From assembly GCA_030267565.1 (NCBI GenBank), contig BRXU01000004.1, positions 1,864,001 through 1,928,000 on the forward strand: a stretch of DNA of 64,000 nt. Reading direction: 5' to 3'. Under the pieces are notes generated by a model that was not told the DNA's origin, made no database searches, and was given only the letters and a program-made list of their open reading frames with translations. This DNA is from Pleodorina starrii. Taxonomy: Eukaryota; Chlorophyta; Chlorophyceae; Chlamydomonadales; Volvocaceae. Of the stretch, positions 11,801 to 22,500 are shown piece by piece (position 1 is the first letter of the stretch; each line of letters opens with the position of its first letter). Made by a program: the position numbers and the translations under genes.

Positions 11801-14800
11801 GCAGATGGACTGTATTACGTAATATTGCCGTACTAAAGCAAGTGCAGCAGCTGGAGGACGAATGCGCAGAGAGAGCGGAAGAGAGAGTGTCCACAGCAGG
11901 CAGGGACACGCACGCGCCCCCCGCCGTGTAAATACAGATTCCGTGGCACAAGTAACGACAAAAGAGAGTGATACGCCCGGTGAGGTTCGAACTCACGCAG
12001 CTTTCGCTATGGGAAAGCTCATTTCTCAAAGCTTGAGACCCACCCGTTAGACCACTCCGGCACAGGCGCAAATCCCGAGATCCGGGAAGCAAGAGATGAC
12101 ATTCATGAAAAACTAAACCATAATATTTTGACGTTAAATTGGATATTTCGAGTTTGCCGATGCCGTACGGTGTCGTACGGTGCCGTACCTTCAGGCACCA
12201 CGCCAGCTCCAGCAATGCGAGGGCGGGCAGGCGGGAGAGCACCATAAGGCCCACATCGGTGACACCCACGCATCCGGAAAGGTCCAGGGAGGCGAGGGAG
12301 GTCAGGTGGGCAAGCGGCATGAGTCCTGGGGGAGGGGTGGGGGTGGGGGAGGGCGCGTTGGGGCGGAAGGGGATGCAGGAGCAGGTGTGTATCGCGGGTG
12401 GGGCCGCGTTGGGCGGGAATTAATAGAACCGCGATCGGGCCCCAACTGGGAGATTGCTCGGTCGAGCGATTAATCGATTGATTCAAGCGATGGGTAATTG
12501 CGCGCGAGGACTGCATGACGTGGGGACATGGCATGACATACGATATACGACATATACGACATCATACGACATGACTCATGCCTTTGGAATGACGTGATGC
12601 GGCATATCATATAACAGGGGCACATGTAACTGAGTGAGCATGTTCACAACGCCATCACGATGTACGACATCATCCTGACGAGCGGCGACATATCGGCGGC
12701 CCCGGGACCATGCCTGAGATCAACAACACAAGTGCTTTGCTGCTTTCCCCCCGGGGGTCTGCTCGTTCCTGTCTGGGTGGCTCGTGCTGCCTGGTCTGGT
12801 GGAGCTTGCCTTTGCCCTGCTCGTCTCCGTTGCAGTGTTCCGCTCAGCAGCGCACACAGCGCACACCACCCCGCTCAGCAGCACACACGAACAACTCACC
12901 CGCGTCGCTCACGTGCACGCACTGCGCCAAACTGAGCTCACGCAGCCCACATCCGGGAGGGCCCCCCGCGCCCCCCGCAACACCGGATCCGCCGGCCCGC
13001 ATCGAACCCCCCGCCGCCGCCGCCGCCGCGGCGGCGGCGGCGGCGGCCGCCGTCGCCAGCGCCATCCCCGACCCTGATCCGGATCCAAGCCCCAGCAGCG
13101 CAAATCCGGATCCAGATGCAGGTGTGGATCCGGATCCGGCGGCGACGCTACATCTGGCCAGCGACACGAGCTCTCGGACGCAGCTGTCGGTGACGGCGGC
13201 GGCGGCGCCGCTGCCGGCGGCGCCGATGCCGGCGGCGGCAGTCTGCGACCTGGATCCCGGCGCGCCGCCGAATCCGGTTCCGGATCCGGGCCCGGATCCG
13301 GGTGCGGGGCAGCCGAGCGTGAGTACGGACAGGTGGCGCATGGAGGCCAGCTGGCGCACGCGGCTTGGAGTGACGTGCTGGGTGGGTGGGTGGGTGGGGA
13401 GGGGGGTGGAGGGTGGGGGGTGGGTAGCGGGGCGCGGGGGGGGGGGGAGGGTGTTAGAGATCTTGAGAATGCTGTGCTTCAGATAATACTAACAGGTTGC
13501 AGCAGCTGGCCGGCGGTGAAACACGGTCCGCATGCGGTGAGGCTGGGCGATCTGGCTTGCTGGCTGGGTGGCTGGCTGGGTGACAAGCGGTGCTCAGAGG
13601 AGAGGCGCAGAACCATCCCACACAGATATCGTATTAGAATTTAGAAACTCGCAGGTTGGTTCCAGAAGCTTCTTTTCCATCCCCTGCGGCGGGGTGTCTC
13701 GCACTCGGGGGCGGATGGTGGTGGCTAAAACCCTCAACGACCCTAAAACAACCCTAAAACCCCCACGCTCACGTGCAGGCACGCGGACAGGTCCAGGGAG
13801 GTGAGCAGCGGGAAGGCGGCCGCCAGGGAGTCCAGGTGACGTAAGGCGCCGCGGGGCGGGGCCAGGGCGGTGGTGCAGGGCCCCGACGCCGCCCGCCACT
13901 CCCGACAGACCAGGCGGATGTTCCTGTAGTAAGGGAGAGAGGGAGGGGGAGAGAGAGGGAGAACCCTAGAACCCTAAAATCCTAAAACCCTAAAAACCTA
14001 ACCAACCAACCAACCGACCAACCAACCAACCAACTTTCTGCGGAGCATCTCGTTTGTCTTACCCACCCAATCTCCAAAGTTCGTTCGTCTTTCCGTTACC
14101 CATCCGAGACCGACACCCATTCACCGCCTCCGTTCCCCAGCGCTGCGGTCTCGCCTTCATCACCCACCGACCCACCGACCCACCCACCGCCGCTCCGAAT
14201 CGTCCACCAGCCGCAGCACCTCTGAAAACGCCGTCAGCGGCAGCTCCGCCCACACACCCTGCGCCCTGCCGTCACCGCCGCCGCCCTCAACCCCGCCGCC
14301 GCCGCCGCCGCCGCTGCTGCTACGCGCCGCACCAGGCCTCCCCACCGCGACGCTGCGCCGGCCTGCCGCCGCCGCCTGGGCGGCAGCTCTGGAGCCGGCG
14401 GCGGCTGAGTCCGCCTCCGTCGCCGCCGCCGCCGCCGCCTTCGCATCCGCCGCCGCCGCCGCCATCGTCGCCGCCGCCTCGGCGGCCCACGCGGCCGTTC
14501 GCGCGGTAGACGTGGCCTTGACATCGCGAGGGGAAGCAGCCACGAGGCCCGGACCCACCTCCCTCAGCGATAGCGGCGCGGCGGCGGCGGGCGGCGGCCG
14601 CCTCTGTGGCGAACGACGCTCGGATGGGGCCTCCCTGGCGTGGTCGCCGCCGCCGCTGCTACTGTTGGGCCGCAAGTCGACTGGACCGGCGGGTGGCTTG
14701 GCAAGAGCGGGCGGGTGCGGGTGCCGAGTGGGGGGCGGCGGCTCCCTTGGCGCCGCGCGCGTCCTTGACGCCGTGACCCGTAGGTCGGTCGCCGCAGCCG

Positions 14801-15879
14801 AGCGTGCTGCTGCTGCTGCTGCCTCTGCGGCATTCATTGTGGCGGGGGCGACGGCGGAGGCAGCGGCGGCGGCGGGCGTATCCGCAGCCGTTGCGTCTGT
14901 GGGACCCGCAGGCGCCGCGGAGACGGCGGCGGCGGCGGCGGGGGGCCCGGGACGGCTGGCGGCGGTGGATTCGGCGGCGGAGCGGCTGGCGGAGGCTGAT
15001 GTGTCGCGGGGGGCGCGAGGGCGCGCGGCCCGTGGTGCGGGACCCGCCTGGCCGGGTTTCGGAGCCCCAGCGTGCGGGGCGGCGGCGGCGGCAAGTGACG
15101 GGCCGGCGTTGGCCACCACCTCCTCCTCCTCCTTCTCCGGCGGCAGCACTGCACCTGGCGATCTGCAACCCAAGCGGGGGGGTTGGGGCCGGTGGGAGCT
15201 GGTGCCATCCCGTTGAGATCGGGACCAGCCGCCGATTGCTAAATCTTGGATGGATTAAAATATTTCTTTAATCTATTGTTGGCGTGCGCGATGATAACAA
15301 ACGGAATGTAGGTCTGCATCAATTCTTCATTTGACGCTACGAGGAGCAAGTGGGGAGGCACAGCGCGGGTGGTCTCGGCGCGGGCGCAAAACTCACGCGG
15401 CTGGCGGCCGACCCGTGGCTCGCGGCGGCGCCGGGTCGGTGTCCGCTGCGTGGCGCCGGAGCTGCAGGGAGGCGGCCGCCGCTGCCGCCGCCAGGCAACA
15501 CAGCAGGGCTATTTGGGTCTGTGGGATGGGGGTGGGATGGGGATGGGATGTGAGGTAGGTGAGCGATGGGGTGGGGTGGAGTGGGGAGAAGGACATGGGA
15601 AGGACTTGGATTGGCACACATCGCTGTCTTGCGGGTGCGAGTGTTATTTCGTGGGACGCCAAGACTTGCCGGAAGGGCCACCGCCAGGCGACCGAGTGCG
15701 TAAATCAGCAGCACCATTCCCATGGCGACAAAGAAGGCTGGCATGGGTCCGAGCAGGTAATAGAAGCAGAAGCTGAAGGCGGTGGGCAGCCAGGGCGGAG
15801 GTGCGGCCGCGGTGGTTCGGTTGGCAGCAGGCCACGCATCATTTCCCGCAGGTTGGATGCTGCTTAATTGTGTGGCCAT
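8803..15879 (-). CDS. F-box and leucine-rich-repeat (AMN1/FBXL type) protein with predicted N-terminal membrane segments
   Basis: Probable substrate adaptor of an SCF ubiquitin ligase. Nine exons: 15658-15879, 15397-15518, 14188-15162, 13773-13923, 12900-13377, 12189-12325, 10283-11572, 9694-10084 and 8803-9449. They join in phase from ATG 15879 to TGA 8803, giving 1470 residues. Residues 31-69 (WLPTAFSFCFYYLLG onward) and 75-92 ([16 protein letters not shown]) are hydrophobic. After about 325 Ala/Pro-rich residues comes an F-box split by an intron: ELPLTAFSEVLRLVDDSE, then RNIRLVCREWRAA. The rest is cysteine-containing LRRs such as LTSLDLSACL, LASLDLSGCVGVTDVGL, LNLSSCHRISDAGL and LRLNRCASVTDAGV, interrupted by poly-Ala, poly-Gly, His and Thr tracts. 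The F-box and LRR call is firm. The first two exons rest on phase matching and hydrophobicity; the exon 1 donor (GTCCCA) is weak. If they are wrong, the first in-frame ATG of the F-box exon is 14837. A tRNA gene lies in the 11573-12188 intron. Confidence 0.78.
11972..12069 (-). tRNA. tRNA-Leu(CAA) with an intron
   Basis: Read on the minus strand, 98 nt fold as a type II tRNA. The acceptor stem GCGCCTG pairs with CGGGCGT (two wobbles), and the discriminator base is A. The D stem is CCG/CGG with loop GAGTGGTCTAA, matching the A box. The T arm GTGAG-TTCGAAC-CTCAC is perfect and carries the B box. A long variable arm (AGC-GAAA-GCT) is typical of Leu/Ser. The anticodon CAA (12033-12035) follows C-T and precedes G. 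About 17 nt of intron follow, and its CTTTGAG can pair with the anticodon CTCAAG as expected for eukaryotic tRNA introns. The anticodon stem has one T-T mismatch. The gene sits inside an intron of the F-box gene, on the same strand. tRNA-Leu(CAA) genes commonly have introns. Confidence 0.8.
13962..14036 (-). repeat. CCCTAAAA motifs and (AACC)n
   Basis: Degenerate CCCTAAAA (telomere-type) motifs at 13962-13994 followed by (AACC)n to about 14035, in the F-box gene intron between the two halves of the F-box. Further CCCTAAAA copies lie at 13741-13762 in the next intron. Confidence 0.8.
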
Positions 15880-16360
15880 GATATCTGGTCGGCGGCCTCC
15901 GTTGGCAGCAATCAAGGTGTCGAGGTGAGCATGAACCGGCGGGTCGCTGCGTGAGGGCAGTTGCCTTGCGTTACGAGCTTCGGCAGTTCTAAAGGGTTAG
16001 CTGGACCTAGCAATGGTTACTGTAATCTTACGGGTCATCACGAGCGAGGTTTGCTTCCCTTTCGTCTTGGTCCTCAGCGGCTGCAGTACAAACCGACAAG
16101 ACAAATTTTTCCTCGCCGAAAAGCGGGCTTTTTATCCAAGGCTTACTGCTGCCAGTATTCACTCTATTCAGTTTCTCCGTGCCTTTCGTTATATACACAT
16201 CGTCGTCCCGACAAACAATTAAAACTGAAACTGCCGAGAACACCCGCAAGCCCATTCCACCTCTCAGCCGATATTGACATTCTAGGTTACTTTATGCTGT
16301 AATTACATGGTGTAAGACCTTTTGCCGCAACGTAGCCGCCGTCTATTAACGCCTGCCTCA
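15880..16360. promoter_or_regulatory. Divergent promoter region, F-box gene / RRP42
   Basis: 481 bp between the two ATGs, visibly less GC-rich than the genes. It must hold both 5' UTRs and promoters. No convincing TATA box; the short ORFs here have no coding character. Confidence 0.6.
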
Positions 16361-19175
16361 ATGGCAAGCGCCGGCGAGGCCGCTTTTTGCCAAATCAGCA
16401 TAGAAAATGACGTGCGGCTGGATGGGCGAAGCTGCCAGGACATGCGCCCCGTGGAGCTGGAGCTCGGGGTCATCGCGCAGGCTGCCGGCTCTGCGCGCTT
16501 GCACATGGGCGCGACGGACGTCATCGTCGGCGTTAAGGCAAGCCCGGCACGTCCGTCGGGCCACCAGGCCCGCAGTGGTCCGCTCGTCTAGCCAGGGCAA
16601 ACCAAACAAACACCCGGCCCGTCGTACCGTACTCTTCCACCGTCCACCCGTCCGTTACAGGTGGAAGTCGGCTCGCCGTCGTCCTCCGCCCCCAATCAGG
16701 GGAGGCTCCAGGTGACCGTCGAGTTCTCCCCCTGCGCCTCCCCCATCTACAAGGTGAGCTTGAACTGGTGACTGGCACCCAGCCATCCCAGGGAAACGGA
16801 CACCGGACCCGGCATGCAAGGCTTTACGTCCGCAAGCAAATTCATGCCCGCCTTCGCCTCCGCGTCCCTGCTTTGCTGGTATGTGTGTGTCCCCGTGCAG
16901 GGCCGCTTCGGGGAGACGTACGGCGAGCAGATTGCCGCAGCCATCGAAGCCAGCCTGGCGCCCGGCGGCCGGGGAGGAGGGAGAGGGGCGGGTGAGCGGC
17001 CCATGGGTCGGGGGGCAGCGGTGGCGGCGCCAGGGAACTGACCGAACCGCAGCCGCATGAACTGGGGCGACGACGGGGCATGGTGGTGGTGGTGGTGGGG
17101 GGTGAAGGAAGAAGGCCCGAATAGATCGCGAGCTGACAGGCTGGCGCTTAGAGGGAAGCGTTTGGGGGGTTGAGGACCAGCCGGGGGGCCCGCTTGCCGG
17201 TATTTGCTGCAGGACCGAGGCGCCATCGAGTCATGTTGCCATCGAGTCATGTGGCCGGGTGGGGGCCGGGCCAGCATTGGGCGGGAGGGGATGTGTGGTT
17301 GAGGCCGATGGCGCCCTCCCGGGAGCGCGGCTTTGGCCCGCTGCGAAGAACGGGCTGCCGATCCGTCTTTGTTGCCCCTCCCCTCCCCTCCCCTCTCCTC
17401 TTCCGGCCTCTCCTCGGAGATCTTCGGCACGTGCTGGCCCATAACCCGCGCCCCGCCCAGCACCCCCTCACCGCCTCCCCTGTCGCCCTCGGCTCCTGCA
17501 CTGCACTGCGCCTCTCCCTATCTCTCACACCCGTGCCGCCGCCCAGCCTAGCAGCCCCCTTCACCCGCACCCTCTCACCCGCGCCGTTTTACCCCCTCAC
17601 CCCCCTCGTCCGTTCGCTAACGCCGTCTCTGTCTCCGCTGCGGTATTTCCTTTTTACCCCTTCCTGCAGGCAGCCCCTCCCCCTCCTCCGGCCTGGATCT
17701 GTCCAAGCTGTGCATCCTGACCGGCAAGACCGCCTGGCTGCTGTACATCGATGCACTGGTGCTCAATGACGATGGCAACGTGATGGGGGCGGTCAGTGCG
17801 GCGACGCTGGCGGCGCTGAGGGACACGCGGATACCCAAAGTGGGTGGGCGGGCGGGTGGGTGGGTGGGTGGGAAAAATGATGACGCAGCGAGGGGACGGA
17901 GACGGCGTTAGCGAGCGGACGGGTGGGTGGGTGAGTGGGCGGGCGGGTGGATGGGTGGTTGGGTGGGTGGATGGGTGGGTGGGTGGCCACCCTCGGTGGC
18001 GGGCCGGTGCTTTAGTGGGCACCCGCGCGCAACCGACCAACCGACCAATCGACCGACCGACTGCCTCGCAAGGGCGCCGCCGCACCTCCCCAAGACCACA
18101 ACCCCACTGCACTCAGTCCAGCCTCGTGGGGCTGTCACCGCCCCGCGCCGCGCTCCGCCGTGCCTGCAGGTGGAGGTGGTTACGGACGCGGCTGGCGAGG
18201 AGGAGATTGAGCTGGACGACAGCCCGGGGGCGGCCTGGCGGTTGGATGTGTCGGGGCTGCCGCTGGTGCTGACGTCATCGCAGGTGAGGCGCGCGAAGGA
18301 AGAGGGGCGCGGGACGAGGGGCGGCGAGCGGGAGCGGGAGTGGGAGGGCAACGGTCATTAGGAGACACGGCAGGCAGCACACACACACATACACACACGC
18401 ATGCACCCGCCGGCGCCAGAGCATTGGGCTGGGTTGGTCCTTCCGTCATCTAGCTTCGACGACCGATGTGGGTCGATGTGGGTCGGCGGCAGCCCTATTG
18501 AGCACCAGCGAACCGAGCTCGGGGGCAACGGTGCAACGGCAGCTCCTCCCACCGGACCTCCGGACCGCTGCCAGGAGAGCCAGGGAGGGGACTGGAGCAT
18601 TGGATGATGAATTCAGCGCCTGTCGGTGCGTCCGATTTCCCACCCCCGCCTGTGGCACTTGGTTGACCTTCTGTTGGTTTGGCGGCGCAGGTGGGCTCGC
18701 AGTGCGTGGTGGATCTCACGGCGCAGGAGGAGCGCTGCGCGACCAGCGCCTTGCACGTGGCGGTGAGCGGTCAGGGGTGGGTGTGTGTGGGGGGGGTGGC
18801 CGGGGGGGGGGGGTTGGGCAATAGGGGATGTGGGTGAGCAGGGCGGGAGGGCGTTTGTGTGTAACAGGGGAGAGCAGGGGCGGGAGGGAGCCGCGGTATA
18901 ACGTGGCTGAGGAAAGGGCGGCGGTAGGAAGGAGCGGGGCAGGAGGGAGGAGAGCGAGGGGGGAGGAGACCGGAGAGGCCCGAAATCATGAGGTGCGTTG
19001 GTCGTTACGTCCCGGGATCGCGCCGCAGGTCAACCGTCACGGCCAAGCGTGCGGGGTCACGATGTCGGGCCGAGCGGGAGTGGAGGCTTCCATGCTCCTG
19101 ATGATGATGGAGACGGCGCAGAAGCTGGGTCCGGTCCTGTGGGACCAGCTGATGCGATTCCTACAGAGTCGATAG
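16361..19175 (+). CDS. RRP42: Exosome complex core subunit RRP42 (EXOSC7), RNase PH fold
   Basis: Catalytically inactive RNase PH-type subunit of the six-member ring of the RNA exosome, used for nuclear and cytoplasmic 3'-5' RNA processing and decay. Exons: 16361-16537, 16661-16753, 16901-16991, 17670-17839, 18170-18283, 18691-18762 and 19029-19175. They give 287 residues, close to the human length of about 290. Diagnostic stretches are RLDGRSCQDMRPVELELGVI near the N terminus, MGATDVIVGVK, then VEVGSPS, and TGKTAWLLYIDALVLNDDGN, matching the family pattern around CWVLYVDVLVL. The C terminus ends LMRFLQSR. ATG 16361 was chosen because it directly precedes the conserved block. Intron 1 appears to start with GC (see findings). 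The gene is divergent from the F-box gene and lies 407 bp upstream of the ADP-glucose pyrophosphorylase gene. Confidence 0.93.
17631..17660 (+). repeat. Dispersed module A copy at a 3' splice site (RRP42)
   Basis: CTCCGCTGCGGTATTTCC followed by TTTTTACCCC, ending 9 nt before the intron end at 17669. It forms the polypyrimidine tract of RRP42 intron 3. The same module recurs in SEN1, USP-like and OPR-like introns. Confidence 0.8.
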
Positions 19176-19403
19176 CAGCGCCCCGAGGACCGGTGCTAGT
19201 TGTTAGGCACCGGTGCGAGATGTTGAGCATCGTCCTGAGTGCATGATTGCGTGTGTCGTATATAGTTCTGTGAGTCTTTGAAATGCGTCACCATGATTTC
19301 GGCGAGACACAGGATTTTTCATGGTGCCACGTGAGACTCTCGACAGAGCGCCACTGGGCTCGCGACTGAGCAAATGGCCTCGGAACTTGAACATTTATGC
19401 CCA

Positions 19404-19408
19404 TGTAA
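19404..19408 (+). terminator. TGTAA polyadenylation signal, RRP42
   Basis: The green-algal TGTAA signal 229 nt after the RRP42 stop and 175 nt before the next ATG. The 407-bp interval 19176-19582 has no other gene. Confidence 0.6.
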
Positions 19409-19582
19409 TCGTGAGCATGGTTTGGAAGAGCCGAAGTGATTATGCATCATCGAGGCAGTACGGCTTATCCACATAGTCTTCACTCGATCCTTCACACGGT
19501 CGAGCGCTTATACCCTCGGCCGTATCACCTATTGAAAACTCTGCAGTGTAAATAGACCACACTGCAAACACCGAGCATCGCA

Positions 19583-22500
19583 ATGAACGTCGTGAACGCC
19601 CATCAGACACAGGCCCGCAAGCTGGGGTCGCAGACCTTCGTCTGCCCCCATGGTACGTAATAGTTACCGTGCAAGGTGTATGAAAGTAGACCATGATGGT
19701 CTCAGTGGAGCGCGAGCGCTCAACCACTATCGGGTCGTGGATGCAGGCTCGGGCGTGCGGAAGGCTGTGCGCCTCGCGGCGCGCGGTGTGTCTCGCCAGG
19801 CTCAGGTCGGTGTTACATGATCCAAGTATACATGGCGCAAGATCGTGATGTTCGTGACATCTTTCGACCGGACCCCACAGGTCGTTCGTGCCCAGGCCGT
19901 GTCGGCCTCGCTTGAGACTAAGGTCGCGAACGGCGTGACCAACACCACTGCCGCGCCGGCCCCAGCCAAGTTCGACTATGCTGGCGACATCAGCAAGGTT
20001 GGACGGTGCACTGGACGCTGATTTCGCGGCGTTGTGTTGCTTAACCTCCCGCCCATCGGCTTGTCCCGCAGACGGTCCTCGGCATCATTCTCGGTGGTGG
20101 TGCCGGCACTCGCCTGTACCCGCTGACGAAGAAGCGTGCCAAGCCGGCCGTGCCTCTGGGCGCGAACTACCGCCTGATCGATATTCCCGTCAGCAACTGC
20201 CTCAACAGCAATGTCACGAAGATTTACTGCCTGACCCAGTTCAACTCGGCCTCGCTGAACCGTCACCTTTCCCAAGCCTACGTAAGTTTATATCCACGAT
20301 GCAAAGCATGCTGTATGTCGGGTCCGAGTGCTGTTTACGTCACTTGTCACAACACCCGATCGGCAAACTCACTTCCGAAAGTCAAATAATTCTCGTACCT
20401 CACAGCAATTGGATGCCCCGTGAACGTTTGCATTTGCAGAACTCCTCGGTGGGTGGCTACAACACTCGCGGCTTCGTGGAGGTGTTGGCTGCCTCGCAGT
20501 CCAATGCCAACAAGAGCTGGTTCCAGGGCACTGCTGACGCCGTGCGCCAGTACATGTGGCTGTTCGAGGAGGCTGTCAGGGAGGGCGTTGAGGACTTCCT
20601 CATCCTCTCGGGTGCGTGCTGCCGGATAGCACACGTCGTGCTGCGCATGCTGTGCCGTTCACAGCTACAGCTGCGGGAAGGGGGAGGCTCCGGACCCGGT
20701 TCAGCAGAGGCCGCTCTGCAGATACCGGCATACAAGACAGGGCAACCACGTATGAGCCATTTTTGGCACACGGCCAAACGGGGACGGGAACATCAAGTCG
20801 TGTTTGGCCGGTTTGACCGCAGCGGCCCAGATTCGCAGTATGACCCAATTCGCTGGCCGTCATCCAGTCAGCCATCAATGTGCGAGGTGGATGGTGGAAC
20901 AATCAACAATGGTTTCCATTGTTCTGTTCAGACAGCAGCAGCAGCAGCAGCAGCGGTTGGGAGTGGCTGCCGTGCTCCGGCGGTGGGCAGTCAATATGGG
21001 ACGGACGGACGGACAGGCATCGGTTGGTTGCCAGCTCTGGCGCTTGCTCTGACGAGTCGTAATGCGCAGCGCCCGCAGGGCAGCAGCGCACGCTGCATTT
21101 GAACGTAGCCGGGCATGTTCACGGGCGCCGGAGGCCCTCCAGAATCACTGCGCGCCCGTCAATCATTTATTCTGGGCAGTCGCTGAGCCCTCTGTGCAGC
21201 TTGGCTATGGCTCGGCGGATGCCGGGTCGTCCTCCGTGGTGTCCTGTGGTCCTTCACGTTGGTTGGACCTTCACGATCATGCGCAGCGGCGCAGATCGGC
21301 TGCATCAGCATCAGCCCCTCCCCGCACCCTCGCGGGTGTTCGGACCAGAGGCGGCTTTTACCCGTCCTGTCCTGTCCCGTCCTGTCCCGTCCTGTCTTGT
21401 CCAGTCCTGCCCCGTCCTGTCCTGCGACTTTTAGCAGGTCCTTCGCTGCGATCCCGTCTCTCTTTCCTCTGCACCCTTATTCCTCCGTGCAAGGGCGCTT
21501 CAGTGCGCCCCGCTTTGCCCTGGCCGCTTCGCTACCGCTTCCTTTCTCGCTGCCCAGCCTCCCTTCCAACGCCGCATCTGCCCTCCGCCGCCTCCGCCTT
21601 TGTCTCGATTTCGCCTGCCGCCATAACCCCAGGCGACCACTTGTACCGCATGGACTACCGGGACTTTGTGCGCAAGCACCGCGAGAGCGGCGCCGCCATC
21701 ACCATCGCCGCGCTGCCCTGCGCGGAGAAGGAGGCGTCGGCGTTCGGGCTGATGAAGATCGACGGCGAGGGCCGCGTGGTGGAGTTTGCGGAGAAGCCCA
21801 AGGGCGATGCGCTGCAGCGCATGAAGGTGGACACCTCCATCCTCGGCGTGGACCCCGCCACGTGAGTTTTGTGAGCAGTACGGCAGTGCTGACTACCGTA
21901 CATGGCAGAAGGCTGGAGGGGCTGCGGGGGCGTGCCGGGCTTGAGACCGCGGGAGGGTTTGGTTAGGATGCAGCCAGCGGTGTTGGGCGTCTCGCGCGCC
22001 CCCCCCCCTCGCAGTCTCGTTCCAACGAACGTCCGTGTGGGTTCGCCGACAATGGCTCGGATGCGCACAATCCCGGTCTCGAAATGGAGCCGCAGTCGAA
22101 GGAGGGTATCGAAGGAGCCGGAAGGAGCGAGACCCTTCGCGTCTCAAGCAGCCGAGGACGGCAGTCGCGCAACGCCGAAGTGATATCGGAAGTAGAAACC
22201 GCCGGGTCCGCTCGAGTAAAAACGCTCGAGTCCGGGCGGCACAAGGCTGCGGCTCCGGGAGCTTCGGCCCGGTGGGAGGCAGCAGAGGCTCGTGTGAAGG
22301 CGCAAAGTCGCGCTTGGGGGTAGGACGGACGCACCTTTCTCTCTTCGGTGCCTGCGATCTGGGTCTCTGCCGTGCAGTGCTCCGCGGCGGGCGGGCGGCA
22401 AGGGCTGCGGCGCCAAAGCCCAGCGCACCGACGAGCGGCCAGGCCGGGTCCCTGCAGCCTGAGGGGCCTTGTGCCGGGAGGGGCCTCCCCTGGTGTCCCC

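Noticed and set aside
15337..15915. Separate small membrane-protein gene
   Set aside because: The stop after its second hydrophobic exon overlaps a strong GTGAGT donor, and the phase matches the F-box exon, so I merged it with that gene; it remains the fallback if cDNA disagrees.
19978..21102. 374-aa ORF over STA6 exons 4-5
   Set aside because: Reads through introns in a shifted frame relative to the conserved AGPase exons.
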